DNA of 15,433 nucleotides from positions 1-15,433 of the forward strand of contig CAJOOX010000033.1 in NCBI GenBank assembly GCA_905236195.1. Direction: 5' to 3'. Every line of letters begins with the position of its first letter. Positions within the stretch are counted from its first letter, which is position 1. Origin of the DNA: an uncultured Bacteroidales bacterium. GTDB taxonomy: Bacteria; Bacteroidota; Bacteroidia; Bacteroidales; UBA3663. The notes below the pieces were generated by a model. It did no database searches and had not been told where the DNA came from. It saw only the letters and a list, made by a program, of their open reading frames with translations. The position numbers were made by a program, and so were the translations under genes. Positions 7,110 through 14,367 of this stretch are shown here, one piece after another.

Positions 7110-7240
7110 AGATTCCTTTCTCATGGGATTGAACCTTTTTGTAAATCTGTAAAATATATAATTGTGTTGTTTTATTGCACTATTCTTCAAAAATCGCACA
7201 GTCTTCTTACCCGAGCTGCAAATCTTTGAAAATTGTAATG

Positions 7241-7248
7241 CAAAGATA
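7241..7248 (-). promoter_or_regulatory. -7 box of the GH5 gene promoter
   Basis: TATCTTTG on the minus strand about 131 bp before the favoured ATG at 7109. No TTTG sits at the correct -33 distance. The implied leader of about 120 nt is long compared with the bcp and VanZ genes in this window. Confidence 0.5.
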
Positions 7249-7411
7249 GGTGTTTTTTTCAAAAATCAGGTATAAAATTAAAAAAAATACCGTACCTAAT
7301 GTAATTTTAGGGATAAATTTTGTCAATTATCTTTGGTATCTTCGCAAACAGTACATTATTAGGCTGGGAAATAAGGAATTTATTGGGCCGCAATGCATTT
7401 TTTTATCGGAC

Positions 7412-7441
7412 AAAAAAAACGACGACAGAAATATCCTGTCG
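7412..7441 (-). terminator. Intrinsic terminator of sufS
   Basis: On the minus strand CGACAG and CTGTCG pair around a 7-nt loop, and a run of eight T residues follows three bases later. It lies 38 bp past the sufS stop. On the plus strand the same stem is followed by CCGGTTTTT, so it may terminate in both directions. Confidence 0.8.
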
Positions 7442-7479
7442 CCGGTTTTTATACAAAATTCCACTTACTGTAAAAAAAG

Positions 7480-8682
7480 CTATCGCAACATTCCGGCCAC
7501 ACGGTCGATGCCGCGAACAAGCGTATCGACCTCCTCCCTCGTGTTATAGAGAGCGAATGAAGCGCGGACTGTACCGGTGATTCCAAACCGCTGCATGAGA
7601 GGGTCGGCACAATGGTGACCTGTGCGGACGGCAATGCCAAGCTGGTCGAGGAGGAGTCCCATGTCGTAGGGATGACAGCCATCGACGAGGAAGGAGATAA
7701 CTGAAGCCTTGTGGGCGGACTCTCCGTATATCTTCAGTCCGGAAATGGCATTGAGCTGGGAGGTAGCGTAATCAAGCAGTTCCTTTTCATGGGCGGCAAT
7801 CCGGTCGATGCCGACGCGGTCCACGTAATCGAGAGCCTCGGCAAGGGCAACAGTGCCGATAAAATCGGGCGTACCGGCCTCAAACTTGTAAGGCAGGACA
7901 TTGAAAGTGGTTTTTTCGAGAGTAACCTTCTCAATCATTTCGCCTCCTGCCTGATAGGGTGGCATTAGGTCGAGCCACTTGCGTTTGCCGTAGAGGACCC
8001 CGATTCCCGTGGGGCCGTAGATCTTGTGGCCCGAGAAAACCAGGAAGTCGCAGTCGAGCGCCTGCACATCGACGCGGAGATGAGGAACAGACTGGGCGCC
8101 GTCGACAAGCACGGGGACGCCTGCCTGATGGACCTCGCGGATGATGCCTTCCAAGGGATTGACAGTCCCCAAAACATTGGAAGTCTGGGTGATGCAGACA
8201 AGCCGCGTATGCTCAGAAAGGAGCGAACGTAAGGAGTCCATATCAAGGGTACCGTCATCGTGGATATCTACGACACGGAGGCGGGCTCCTTTGCGTTCGC
8301 AGAGCAGCTGCCAGGGCACGAAGTTGGAATGGTGTTCCATGACAGAAACGATGATCTCGTCACCGGCTTTCAGGAATGCCTCTCCGAAACTGTAAGCCAC
8401 GAGGTTGATACTCTCTGTGGTGCCGCGTGTGAAAATGATCTCGTCGCTGCTGCCTGCATTGATGAACCGCTGGACGCGACGGCGAGCCCCCTCGTGGAGT
8501 TCCGTGGCATCCTGCGAGAGGAAGTGGACTCCACGATGGACATTTGCGTTGTGGTGAAGATAACACTCCGTGATCTTTTCGATGACCGACAGCGGTTTCT
8601 GCGTGGTGGCAGCATTGTCGAGATAGACCAGCGGACGACCGTTGACCTGACTGTCCAGGATGGGGAAATCTTCGCGATTCAT
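7480..8682 (-). CDS. sufS: SufS-type cysteine desulfurase (group II)
   Basis: 400 residues, normal length. The PLP-dependent enzyme removes sulfur from cysteine to give alanine and an enzyme persulfide, feeding iron-sulfur cluster assembly by the SUF pathway in the cytoplasm. Visible features are LDNAATTQKP (21-30), the cofactor-contacting VMEHHSN (114-120), D194 and Q197 in DGAQ, the PLP Schiff-base lysine K220 in SGHKIYGPTG, and the persulfide cysteine C358 in RTGHHCADP. That short RTGHHC loop marks the SufS rather than the IscS group. The frame is open to 8766, but the extra 28 residues come from the rplQ terminator region and lack the family pattern, while MNREDFPIL at 8682 is the usual start. 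sufBCD, commonly its neighbours in this phylum, are not in the window. I could not identify its promoter between 8683 and 8715. Confidence 0.95.
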   Translation of the reverse strand: MNREDFPILDSQVNGRPLVYLDNAATTQKPLSVIEKITECYLHHNANVHRGVHFLSQDATELHEGARRRVQRFINAGSSDEIIFTRGTTESINLVAYSFGEAFLKAGDEIIVSVMEHHSNFVPWQLLCERKGARLRVVDIHDDGTLDMDSLRSLLSEHTRLVCITQTSNVLGTVNPLEGIIREVHQAGVPVLVDGAQSVPHLRVDVQALDCDFLVFSGHKIYGPTGIGVLYGKRKWLDLMPPYQAGGEMIEKVTLEKTTFNVLPYKFEAGTPDFIGTVALAEALDYVDRVGIDRIAAHEKELLDYATSQLNAISGLKIYGESAHKASVISFLVDGCHPYDMGLLLDQLGIAVRTGHHCADPLMQRFGITGTVRASFALYNTREEVDTLVRGIDRVAGMLR

Positions 8683-8714
8683 TGATGGGGTGTAAAAAAA
8701 AACGTGTGAAAAGG

Positions 8715-8744
8715 AAAAAAGCCCGCACCCTTTGGGGTACGGGC
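8715..8744 (-). terminator. Intrinsic terminator at the end of the ribosomal-protein cluster (after rplQ)
   Basis: On the minus strand GCCCGTACCC pairs with GGGTGCGGGC (10 pairs, one G-U wobble) around a 4-nt loop and is followed by six T residues. It lies about 60 bp past the rplQ stop and is the strongest terminator in the window. Confidence 0.9.
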
Positions 8745-8802
8745 ATACATAATTCCGTATGTTCAACCGGTGTGCCGGCTGAACCGGAGAGAATAATCTG
8801 AA

Positions 8803-9306
8803 TTATTCAGCAGCCTTATCTTCAGCGGGATCCTCAGCCTTGGGTGCTTCCTCAGCCTTGGGAGCCTCGACAGGAGCTTCAGCCTTCTTGCTGCGCGAAC
8901 GACGGGTGCGGGATTTTTTAGCCTCCTTCTTGTCGGTCGTGTAGGTCTCGTTGTAATCAACGAACTCGATCATTGCCATAGCGGCATTGTCACCGAGACG
9001 GTTGCCGAGCTTGAGGATACGGAGGTATCCGCCGGGACGGTCGGCAATCTTCTGCGAGATTTCGCCAAAGAGTTCCTTGACGGCTTCCTTATCCTGGAGA
9101 TAAGAGAAGACGATACGACGGGAGTTGGTGCTGTCGTCCTTAGCACGATTGATGATAGGCTCAGCATAGATGCGGAGAGCTTTTGCCTTTGCAACGGTTG
9201 TAGTGATGCGCTTGTAGCGAATCAGTGAAACCGTCATATTGGACAAAAGTGCCTCACGATGAGACTTGGTTCGTCCAAGGTGATTGAATTTCTTATTATG
9301 TCTCAT
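8803..9306 (-). CDS. rplQ: 50S ribosomal protein bL17
   Basis: 167 residues. The first 115 or so are the conserved bL17 fold (MRHNKKFNHLGRTKSHREAL, then RITTTVAKAKALR, GGYLRILKLGNRLGDNA and MIEFVD), which binds 23S rRNA near the exit-tunnel region of the large subunit. After about residue 120 comes a low-complexity K/R-rich then A/P/E-rich tail of about 45 residues, partly built from an 18-bp tandem repeat at 8833-8868 that encodes EAPKAE twice. Enterobacterial bL17 ends near residue 127; tails of this kind occur in Bacteroidota homologues. It is the last gene of the cluster, 6 bp after rpoA, with the terminator at 8715-8744 behind it. Confidence 0.97.
   Translation of the reverse strand: MRHNKKFNHLGRTKSHREALLSNMTVSLIRYKRITTTVAKAKALRIYAEPIINRAKDDSTNSRRIVFSYLQDKEAVKELFGEISQKIADRPGGYLRILKLGNRLGDNAAMAMIEFVDYNETYTTDKKEAKKSRTRRSRSKKAEAPVEAPKAEEAPKAEDPAEDKAAE
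8833..8868 (-). repeat. 18-bp tandem repeat in the rplQ tail
   Basis: Two adjacent 18-bp copies (8833-8850 and 8851-8868) differ at two bases. Each encodes EAPKAE in the low-complexity tail of bL17, so the tail may have grown by slippage. Confidence 0.7.
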
Positions 9307-9312
9307 TGTTGT

Positions 9313-10305
9313 TTAGTCTTTTTCGAGTTTATATTTTGAGATATCCATACCAAACTGGAGGCCGAGGCTGGTGAGGAGCTCTTCAAGTTCGGTGAGCGAC
9401 TTCTTACCGAAGTTACGGAACTTGAGGAGGTCGGTCTTGTTGTAGACTACAAGTTCACCAAGGGTCTCTACCTCAGCCGACTTCAAGCAGTTGAGGGCAC
9501 GAACCGAGAGGTCCATGTCGGTGAGCTTGGTCTTGAGGAGTTGGCGCATGTGGAGAATCTCCTCGTCGAACTCTTCATTGATGTCGGGTTCACCGGATTC
9601 CAGCGAAATCTTCTCGTCGGAGAATAGCATGAAGTGGTAGATGAGAATCTTGGCAGCCTCGCGAAGAGCATCCTTGGGATGGATTGAACCGTCTGTATCG
9701 ACCTGGATAACCAGTTTCTCGAAGTCGGTCTTCTGCTCGACACGGATATTCTCGATTTCATACTTCACGTTACGGATGGGCGTGTAGATGGCATCGATGG
9801 GAAGCGTGCCGAGAGGAGCGCCGGCGGCGCGGTTCTCTTCGGCGGGCACATAGCCGCGACCTTTGTTGATGGTAAGGGTGATGTCGAACGTTGCACTTTG
9901 GTCCATGTGGCAGATAACCAAGTCGGGGTTAAGCACCTCGAAGGCTGACATGGTGGATGCGAGATCCTGAGCCTTGACAACCTCAGCGTGGGTGATGTGA
10001 ACCTTGACTGTTTCGCTATCGGTACCCTCGACGATCTGCTTCAAGCGAACCTGCTTGAGATTGAGGATGATGTTGGTCACATCTTCCATCACTCCGGGAA
10101 TGGTACCGAATTCGTGGTCGACTCCAGGGATCTTGATCGACGTGAAAGCGTACCCTTCGAGGGAAGAAAGCAGAATACGGCGGAGGGCATTGCCGATGGT
10201 AATGCCGTAGCCGGGTTCCAGCGGTCGGAATTCGAACTTACCAGAGAACTGGTCAGCCTCCAACATAAGAACCTTTTCGGGTCTTTGAAATGCTAATATC
10301 GCCAT
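9313..10305 (-). CDS. rpoA: DNA-directed RNA polymerase subunit alpha
   Basis: 330 residues, full length. The alpha N-terminal domain (to about 230) mediates dimerisation and assembly with beta and beta-prime; the conserved block FEFRPLEPGYGITIGNALRR is near residues 24-43. An acidic linker (ESGEPDINEEFDEE) leads to the alpha C-terminal domain, with SVRALNCLKSAEVETLGEL and the helix-hairpin-helix FRNFGKKSLTEL. R269 aligns with the DNA-contacting arginine (R265 in E. coli) that binds UP elements and activators. The position between rpsD and rplQ is the classical alpha-operon order, with 11 bp to rpsD and 6 bp to rplQ, so it is surely co-transcribed. Confidence 0.99.
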   Translation of the reverse strand: MAILAFQRPEKVLMLEADQFSGKFEFRPLEPGYGITIGNALRRILLSSLEGYAFTSIKIPGVDHEFGTIPGVMEDVTNIILNLKQVRLKQIVEGTDSETVKVHITHAEVVKAQDLASTMSAFEVLNPDLVICHMDQSATFDITLTINKGRGYVPAEENRAAGAPLGTLPIDAIYTPIRNVKYEIENIRVEQKTDFEKLVIQVDTDGSIHPKDALREAAKILIYHFMLFSDEKISLESGEPDINEEFDEEILHMRQLLKTKLTDMDLSVRALNCLKSAEVETLGELVVYNKTDLLKFRNFGKKSLTELEELLTSLGLQFGMDISKYKLEKD

Positions 10306-10316
10306 AGGACTAATGA

Positions 10317-10922
10317 TTATTTAGAGTACAATTCGACAATGAGCTGCTCCTGAATGTTCTCAGGAATGTCAGCACGCTCGGGGAGGTGGAGGTACTTGCC
10401 GGACTTGGAAGCCTCGTCCCACTCGAACCAAGCATACTTGGCATGGTTGAAACCAGCGAGGGCAGCATCGATAACCTCGAGGCTCTTGGAGCGCTCGCGA
10501 ACGCCGACAATCTGGCCGGGCTTAACCTCGTAGGAAGCGATGTTGACGCACTTGCCGTCAACAACGATATGTTTGTGGAGGACGAGCTGACGTGCAGCGG
10601 CACGTGTAGGAGCGATGCCAAGACGATAAACTACATTGTCGAGACGAGACTCGAGGAGCTGGAGAAGGTTCTCACCGGTAACGCCTTTGGTACGTTCAGC
10701 CTTAGCGAACAGACGGCGGAACTGGTTCTCGAGTACGCCATAAGTATATTTGGCCTTCTGCTTCTCCTTCAGCTGAGTGCCGTATTCGGAGAGCTTACGA
10801 CGGCGGTTGGCGCCGTGCTGGCCAGGAGGATTTGATTTCTTAGAGAGGACTTTGTCGGGACCGTAGATAGCCTCGCCAAACTTACGTGCAATACGTGTTT
10901 TAGGTCCAGTATATCTTGCCAT
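10317..10922 (-). CDS. rpsD: 30S ribosomal protein uS4
   Basis: 201 residues. It binds the 5' domain of 16S rRNA early in small-subunit assembly and helps maintain decoding accuracy. The N-terminus MARYTGPKTRIARKFGE has no zinc-binding cysteines, so it is the zinc-free form. The S4 RNA-binding domain lies at about 92-155 (SRLDNVVYRLGIAPTRAAAR, then HIVVDGKCVNI). In E. coli uS4 represses the alpha operon by binding a pseudoknot in its leader; I could not recognise an equivalent structure before rpsM. It is 29 bp downstream of rpsK. Confidence 0.99.
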   Translation of the reverse strand: MARYTGPKTRIARKFGEAIYGPDKVLSKKSNPPGQHGANRRRKLSEYGTQLKEKQKAKYTYGVLENQFRRLFAKAERTKGVTGENLLQLLESRLDNVVYRLGIAPTRAAARQLVLHKHIVVDGKCVNIASYEVKPGQIVGVRERSKSLEVIDAALAGFNHAKYAWFEWDEASKSGKYLHLPERADIPENIQEQLIVELYSK

Positions 10923-10951
10923 TGTAATTTACTTTTTAAATAAAGGAATGA

Positions 10952-11341
10952 TTATACACGACGACGCTTGGGGGGACGGCAACCGTTATGGGGAAGAGGA
11001 GTAACGTCGATAATCTCAGTTACCTCAATGCCGGCACCATGAATTGTGCGAATAGCGGATTCACGACCATTGCCTGGACCTTTGACATATGCTTTGACTT
11101 TGCGAAGACCGAGATCATAAGCGACCTTGGAGCAATCTTCAGCAGCCATTTGGGCAGCATAGGGAGTGTTCTTCTTTGAACCACGGAAGCCCATTTTACC
11201 AGCAGACGACCAGGAGATGACCTGACCCTCGGAGTTAGCGAGGGAGATGATAATGTTGTTGAAGGAAGAATGGATATAGGCCTGGCCCATAGCATCAACC
11301 TTGACATTACGCTTTTTAGCAGAAACTGTTTTCTTTGCCAT
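10952..11341 (-). CDS. rpsK: 30S ribosomal protein uS11
   Basis: 129 residues, family length. It forms part of the platform of the small subunit near the mRNA exit site, next to 16S helices and bS21. Landmarks are AYIHSSFNNIIISLAN, SAGKMGFRGSKKNTPYAAQ, VKGPGNGRESAIR and the basic C-terminal HNGCRPPKRRRV. It lies 15 bp downstream of rpsM in the alpha segment. Confidence 0.99.
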   Translation of the reverse strand: MAKKTVSAKKRNVKVDAMGQAYIHSSFNNIIISLANSEGQVISWSSAGKMGFRGSKKNTPYAAQMAAEDCSKVAYDLGLRKVKAYVKGPGNGRESAIRTIHGAGIEVTEIIDVTPLPHNGCRPPKRRRV

Positions 11342-11356
11342 AGTCTAATGTAAATT

Positions 11357-11737
11357 TTACTTAGTAGCCTTCTTCTTGTTAGCCACAGTCTTGCGCTTAC
11401 CTTTACGCGTACGGGCATTGTTCTTGGTGCTCTGTCCGCGGCAAGGGAGGCCGAGACGATGACGGATACCGCGGTAACAGCCGATATCCATGAGTCGTTT
11501 GATGTTTAATTGAACTTCAGAACGAAGATCGCCTTCTACTTTGTAGTTGGCACCGATATACTCACGTATAGCGGCGGCCTGTGCATCAGTCCAATCTTTT
11601 ACCTTGATGTCTTTATCGACACCAGCATTCTTAAGGATGGTATTCGCGGCCGAACGACCGATACCATAAATGTACGTCAATGCAATCTCACCACGTTTGT
11701 CCTGGGGGATGTCGACGCCTACAATTCTAACTGCCAT
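11357..11737 (-). CDS. rpsM: 30S ribosomal protein uS13
   Basis: 126 residues. It sits in the head of the small subunit, contacts the P-site tRNA through its basic C-terminal tail and bridges to the large subunit. The N-terminal fold with helix-turn-helix (MAVRIVGVDIPQDKRGEIAL, YIYGIGRSAA) is followed by CYRGIRHRLGLPCRGQ and the tail ARTRKGKRKTVANKKKATK. First gene of the alpha segment; 58 bp separate it from rpmJ, and a -7 promoter box lies in that gap. Confidence 0.99.
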   Translation of the reverse strand: MAVRIVGVDIPQDKRGEIALTYIYGIGRSAANTILKNAGVDKDIKVKDWTDAQAAAIREYIGANYKVEGDLRSEVQLNIKRLMDIGCYRGIRHRLGLPCRGQSTKNNARTRKGKRKTVANKKKATK

Positions 11738-11781
11738 ATAGTTTAGTTAAAAAGAAAAATATGTTTTTGCGAAAACGGATG

Positions 11782-11789
11782 CAAAGATA
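11782..11789 (-). promoter_or_regulatory. Possible internal promoter (-7 box) before rpsM
   Basis: TATCTTTG on the minus strand directly after the rpmJ stop and 44 bp before the rpsM start. The -33 element would fall inside the end of rpmJ and shows no TTTG. If active, it would let rpsM-rpsK-rpsD-rpoA-rplQ be transcribed apart from the upstream spc genes. Confidence 0.45.
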
Positions 11790-11795
11790 CGTATT

Positions 11796-11912
11796 TTACC
11801 CCTGACGTAACTTGAATTTAGGATTTTTTTTGTTAATTACATACAAAACGCCGTGGCGACGGACGATTTTGCAATCTGGGGTTCGCTTTTTGAGGGATGC
11901 TTTTACTTTCAT
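11796..11912 (-). CDS. rpmJ: 50S ribosomal protein bL36 (zinc-free form)
   Basis: A 38-residue protein starting MKVKASLKKRTPDCKIVRRH and ending NPKFKLRQG, the normal bL36 length and ends. It is the smallest large-subunit protein and binds 23S rRNA near the L7/L12 stalk base. The canonical form holds zinc with three cysteines and a histidine (CxxC...C...H); here only one cysteine (C14) remains and the first position of the pair is threonine (TPDC), so it should not bind zinc. It sits between infA and rpsM as expected, 50 bp after infA. Confidence 0.95.
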   Translation of the reverse strand: MKVKASLKKRTPDCKIVRRHGVLYVINKKNPKFKLRQG

Positions 11913-11962
11913 AATCGTGAAGTTTCTTTATAGTCCTCGGAAAGGAATTTTTGGGGGTTAAT

Positions 11963-12181
11963 TTACTTGTATCGGAAGGAGATACGACCCTTGGTGAGGT
12001 CATAGGGTGACATTTCTACTTTCACCTTATCGCCGGGGAGGATTTTGATGTAGTGCATACGCATCTTACCCGAAATGTGGGCCGTGATTTCGTGGCCGTT
12101 CTGGAGAACGACACGAAACATAGCGTTCGATAAAGCTTCGACGATCGTACCGTCTTGTTCGATAGCAACTTGTTTAGCCAT
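11963..12181 (-). CDS. infA: Translation initiation factor IF-1
   Basis: 72 residues, the standard length. A single S1-like OB fold (AIEQDGTIVEALSNAMFRVV, GHEITAHISGKMRMHYIKIL, PGDKVKVEMSPYDLTKGRI) that occupies the ribosomal A site during initiation and helps IF-2 and IF-3. It lies between map (49 bp upstream in transcription order) and rpmJ. Confidence 0.98.
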   Translation of the reverse strand: MAKQVAIEQDGTIVEALSNAMFRVVLQNGHEITAHISGKMRMHYIKILPGDKVKVEMSPYDLTKGRISFRYK

Positions 12182-12230
12182 TAATGAATATTTTGAAGAT
12201 TAATATTTCTCTTGACGGGCCATGGACGAA

Positions 12231-13013
12231 TCATATGAAACGGTCGCCCAAAACCTCTTTGACGTAATCGAATGTGGAAAGAATCTCATTGCCTTCTTCG
12301 CGGATGGCTACTGCATGTTCGTAGTGGGCTGACCATTTGTGATCGCGTGTACGAACCGTCCATCCGTTCGAATCGATGGTGACATTCTTGGAACCCATGT
12401 TAATCATCGGCTCGATGCAGATGACCATGCCGGCATGGAGCAGGGGGCCCGTACCGCGCTTGCCGTAGTTGGGTACCTCGGGATCCTCATGGAGTCCGCG
12501 GCCGAGACCGTGACCCGTGAGCTCGCGAACCACACCGTAGCGTCGGCGTTCGCAATAATCCTGGACCGCAAAACTGATGTGACCCACGCGGTTGCCGGCT
12601 TTTGCCTGGGCAATGCCCTCATAGAGCGACTCCTTGGTGGTGCGGAGTAACTTGAGCACTTCCTCGCTCACATTGCCGACAGGAAATGTGTAACAGGAGT
12701 CACCATTGAAACCGTTAACCACAGCACCGCAGTCACAACCGACGATGTCGCCGTCCTTGAGTACGTAATCGGAAGGAAATCCATGTACAACCTCGTCGTT
12801 CACCTCGATGCAGAGCGTTCCGGGGAACCCTTCGTAGCCCTTGAATCCGGGAACACCGCCGTTGTCGCGGATAAACTCTTCGGCAATCTCATCCAGACGC
12901 TTGGTAGTAACGCCTGGCTGGACCCACTTGGCGACTTCGCCAAGCGTACGTCCAACCAGTTGGTTAGCCTCGCGGAGAAACGAAATTTCCTCGTCTGTCT
13001 TGAGAAATATCAT
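12231..13013 (-). CDS. map: Type I methionine aminopeptidase
   Basis: 260 residues. It removes the initiator methionine from new proteins in the cytoplasm. All five metal ligands of the pita-bread fold are present: D94 (VGCDCG), D105 (FNGDSC), H168 (LTGHGLG), E201 (CIEPMI) and E232 (HYEHAV). H77 (VVHGFP) matches the active-site histidine of the E. coli enzyme. The body follows the type Ia plan, without the type II insertion or the N-terminal zinc-finger extension. It follows secY after 17 bp, a usual place for map in the spc cluster. Confidence 0.97.
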   Translation of the reverse strand: MIFLKTDEEISFLREANQLVGRTLGEVAKWVQPGVTTKRLDEIAEEFIRDNGGVPGFKGYEGFPGTLCIEVNDEVVHGFPSDYVLKDGDIVGCDCGAVVNGFNGDSCYTFPVGNVSEEVLKLLRTTKESLYEGIAQAKAGNRVGHISFAVQDYCERRRYGVVRELTGHGLGRGLHEDPEVPNYGKRGTGPLLHAGMVICIEPMINMGSKNVTIDSNGWTVRTRDHKWSAHYEHAVAIREEGNEILSTFDYVKEVLGDRFI

Positions 13014-13030
13014 CTTCTGCTACTGAGTGA

Positions 13031-14362
13031 TTAATAAGCAGCCGTAGCACCCGTGCGTCCCTTGATGCGACCCGACTCCATGAGACCGTCATAGTGGTGC
13101 ATCATGAGGTGGGACTCAATCTGCTGGAGGGTGTCAAGAATAACACCTACCAAAATGAGCAGAGACGTGCCGCCAAAGAACTGGGAGAACTCCTGAGAGA
13201 TACCCAACAGGCGGGCAAAGACGGGAAGGATAGCCACGATAGCTAGAAAGATAGATCCGGGGAGCGTGATGCGTGACATGATCTCGTCAAGGAACTCGGT
13301 GGTCTTCTTGCCGGGTTTGATGCCGGGAATGAAGCCGTTCTGAGCCTTGATAGAGTCGGACATCTGCTGGGGATTCATCGTGATAGCCGTATAGAAATAG
13401 GTGAAGACGATGATGAGGATGCCGAATACCACGTTGTACCAAACACCGGTATTGTCGAAGAAAGCCTGCCAGAATGCAGAGGATTCGCTCGAACCGAAGT
13501 TGGCGAACACGATCGGGATGAACATGATGGCCTGTGCAAAGATGATGGGCATAACGCCGGCAGCATTGACCTTGAGAGGCAAGTACTGACGGACACCACC
13601 ATACTGGCGGTTGCCGCGGATCTGCTTAGCGTACTGTACGGGGACCTTGCGTGTGCCTTGAACCAAGAGAATGCTGATACCAATCACAACCAGGAGGAAG
13701 AACAACTCAAGCAGCAGCATGACGAAGCCACCGGCCTCGGCTCCGGAACGGAGTACAATTTCCTGCCACAGAGACTGGGGCAGACGAGCGATGATACCAA
13801 TCATGATGAGGAAGGAGATACCATTGCCGATACCCTTGTCGGTGATACGTTCGCCCAACCACATCACGAACATCGAACCGGCGGTGAGCATGATGATGGA
13901 AGAGATGCGGAACCAAACGCTATCCTCCAGAATAGCGGGACCGATCTGATACTTGAGGTTGACCAAATAGGCGAAGCTCTGGAAGATAAGCACTATCACC
14001 GTGAGCAGACGCGTATATTGGTTGATCTTGTTACGCCCAGACTCGCCATCTCGCGAAAGCTTCTGGAACGAGGGTACAACCATCGTGAGAAGCTGGATAA
14101 TAATGGACGCCGAGATGTAGGGCATGATACCCAGTGCGAAGATAGAGGCATTGGAGAACGCGCCGCCCGAGAACATATCGAGCAGAGCCATCAGGCCGCC
14201 TCGGGTCTGCGAATGCAGTCCGGCAAGTTGATTGGGATCAATGCCGGGCAGCATGATGAAGCAGCCGAGACGATAGACAGCCACCAGACCGAGTGTCCAG
14301 AGGATACGGTTGCGAAGGTCTTCTATCTTCCAAATATTCTTGAAAGTCTCAACAATTCTCAT
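13031..14362 (-). CDS. secY: Preprotein translocase subunit SecY
   Basis: 443 residues with the hydrophobic pattern of ten membrane helices. SecY forms the protein-conducting channel of the inner membrane with SecE and SecG; SecA or the ribosome docks on its cytoplasmic loops. Visible landmarks are the first helix (LWTLGLVAVYRLGCFIMLPG), the plug region around 66-88 (GGAFSNASIFALGIMPYIS), GIGNGISFLI (177-186), the loop NRQYGGVRQYLPLKVNAAGV and the cytosolic PGIKPG loop (346-351). Its start is 5 bp after the rplO stop and map follows, the standard spc order. Confidence 0.98.
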   Translation of the reverse strand: MRIVETFKNIWKIEDLRNRILWTLGLVAVYRLGCFIMLPGIDPNQLAGLHSQTRGGLMALLDMFSGGAFSNASIFALGIMPYISASIIIQLLTMVVPSFQKLSRDGESGRNKINQYTRLLTVIVLIFQSFAYLVNLKYQIGPAILEDSVWFRISSIIMLTAGSMFVMWLGERITDKGIGNGISFLIMIGIIARLPQSLWQEIVLRSGAEAGGFVMLLLELFFLLVVIGISILLVQGTRKVPVQYAKQIRGNRQYGGVRQYLPLKVNAAGVMPIIFAQAIMFIPIVFANFGSSESSAFWQAFFDNTGVWYNVVFGILIIVFTYFYTAITMNPQQMSDSIKAQNGFIPGIKPGKKTTEFLDEIMSRITLPGSIFLAIVAILPVFARLLGISQEFSQFFGGTSLLILVGVILDTLQQIESHLMMHHYDGLMESGRIKGRTGATAAY

Positions 14363-14367
14363 TTTTC

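Larger units (their letters stand above)
7125..7479. other. Intergenic region between sufS and the GH5 gene
   Basis: An A/T-rich gap holding no convincing coding sequence. From low to high coordinates it contains the GH5 5' leader (about 7110-7235), the GH5 -7 box (7241-7248), a plus-strand TATCTTTG box (7328-7335) and the sufS terminator hairpin (7412-7441). ORFs that cross it on the plus strand run into sufS in antisense and show no family resemblance. The plus-strand box could drive a small RNA of about 100 nt. Confidence 0.5.

Noticed and set aside
5874..7229. 451-codon plus-strand ORF opposite the GH5 gene
   Set aside because: Antisense shadow of a gene with both GH5 catalytic glutamates and a lipoprotein signal.
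7394..7474. 26-codon plus-strand ORF (MHFFIGQKKRRQ...) in the sufS-GH5 gap
   Set aside because: It passes through the sufS terminator and has no ribosome binding site or recognisable similarity.
8683..8766. 28-codon N-terminal extension of sufS
   Set aside because: The added codons are the rplQ terminator hairpin and its surroundings, and the family start is at 8682.
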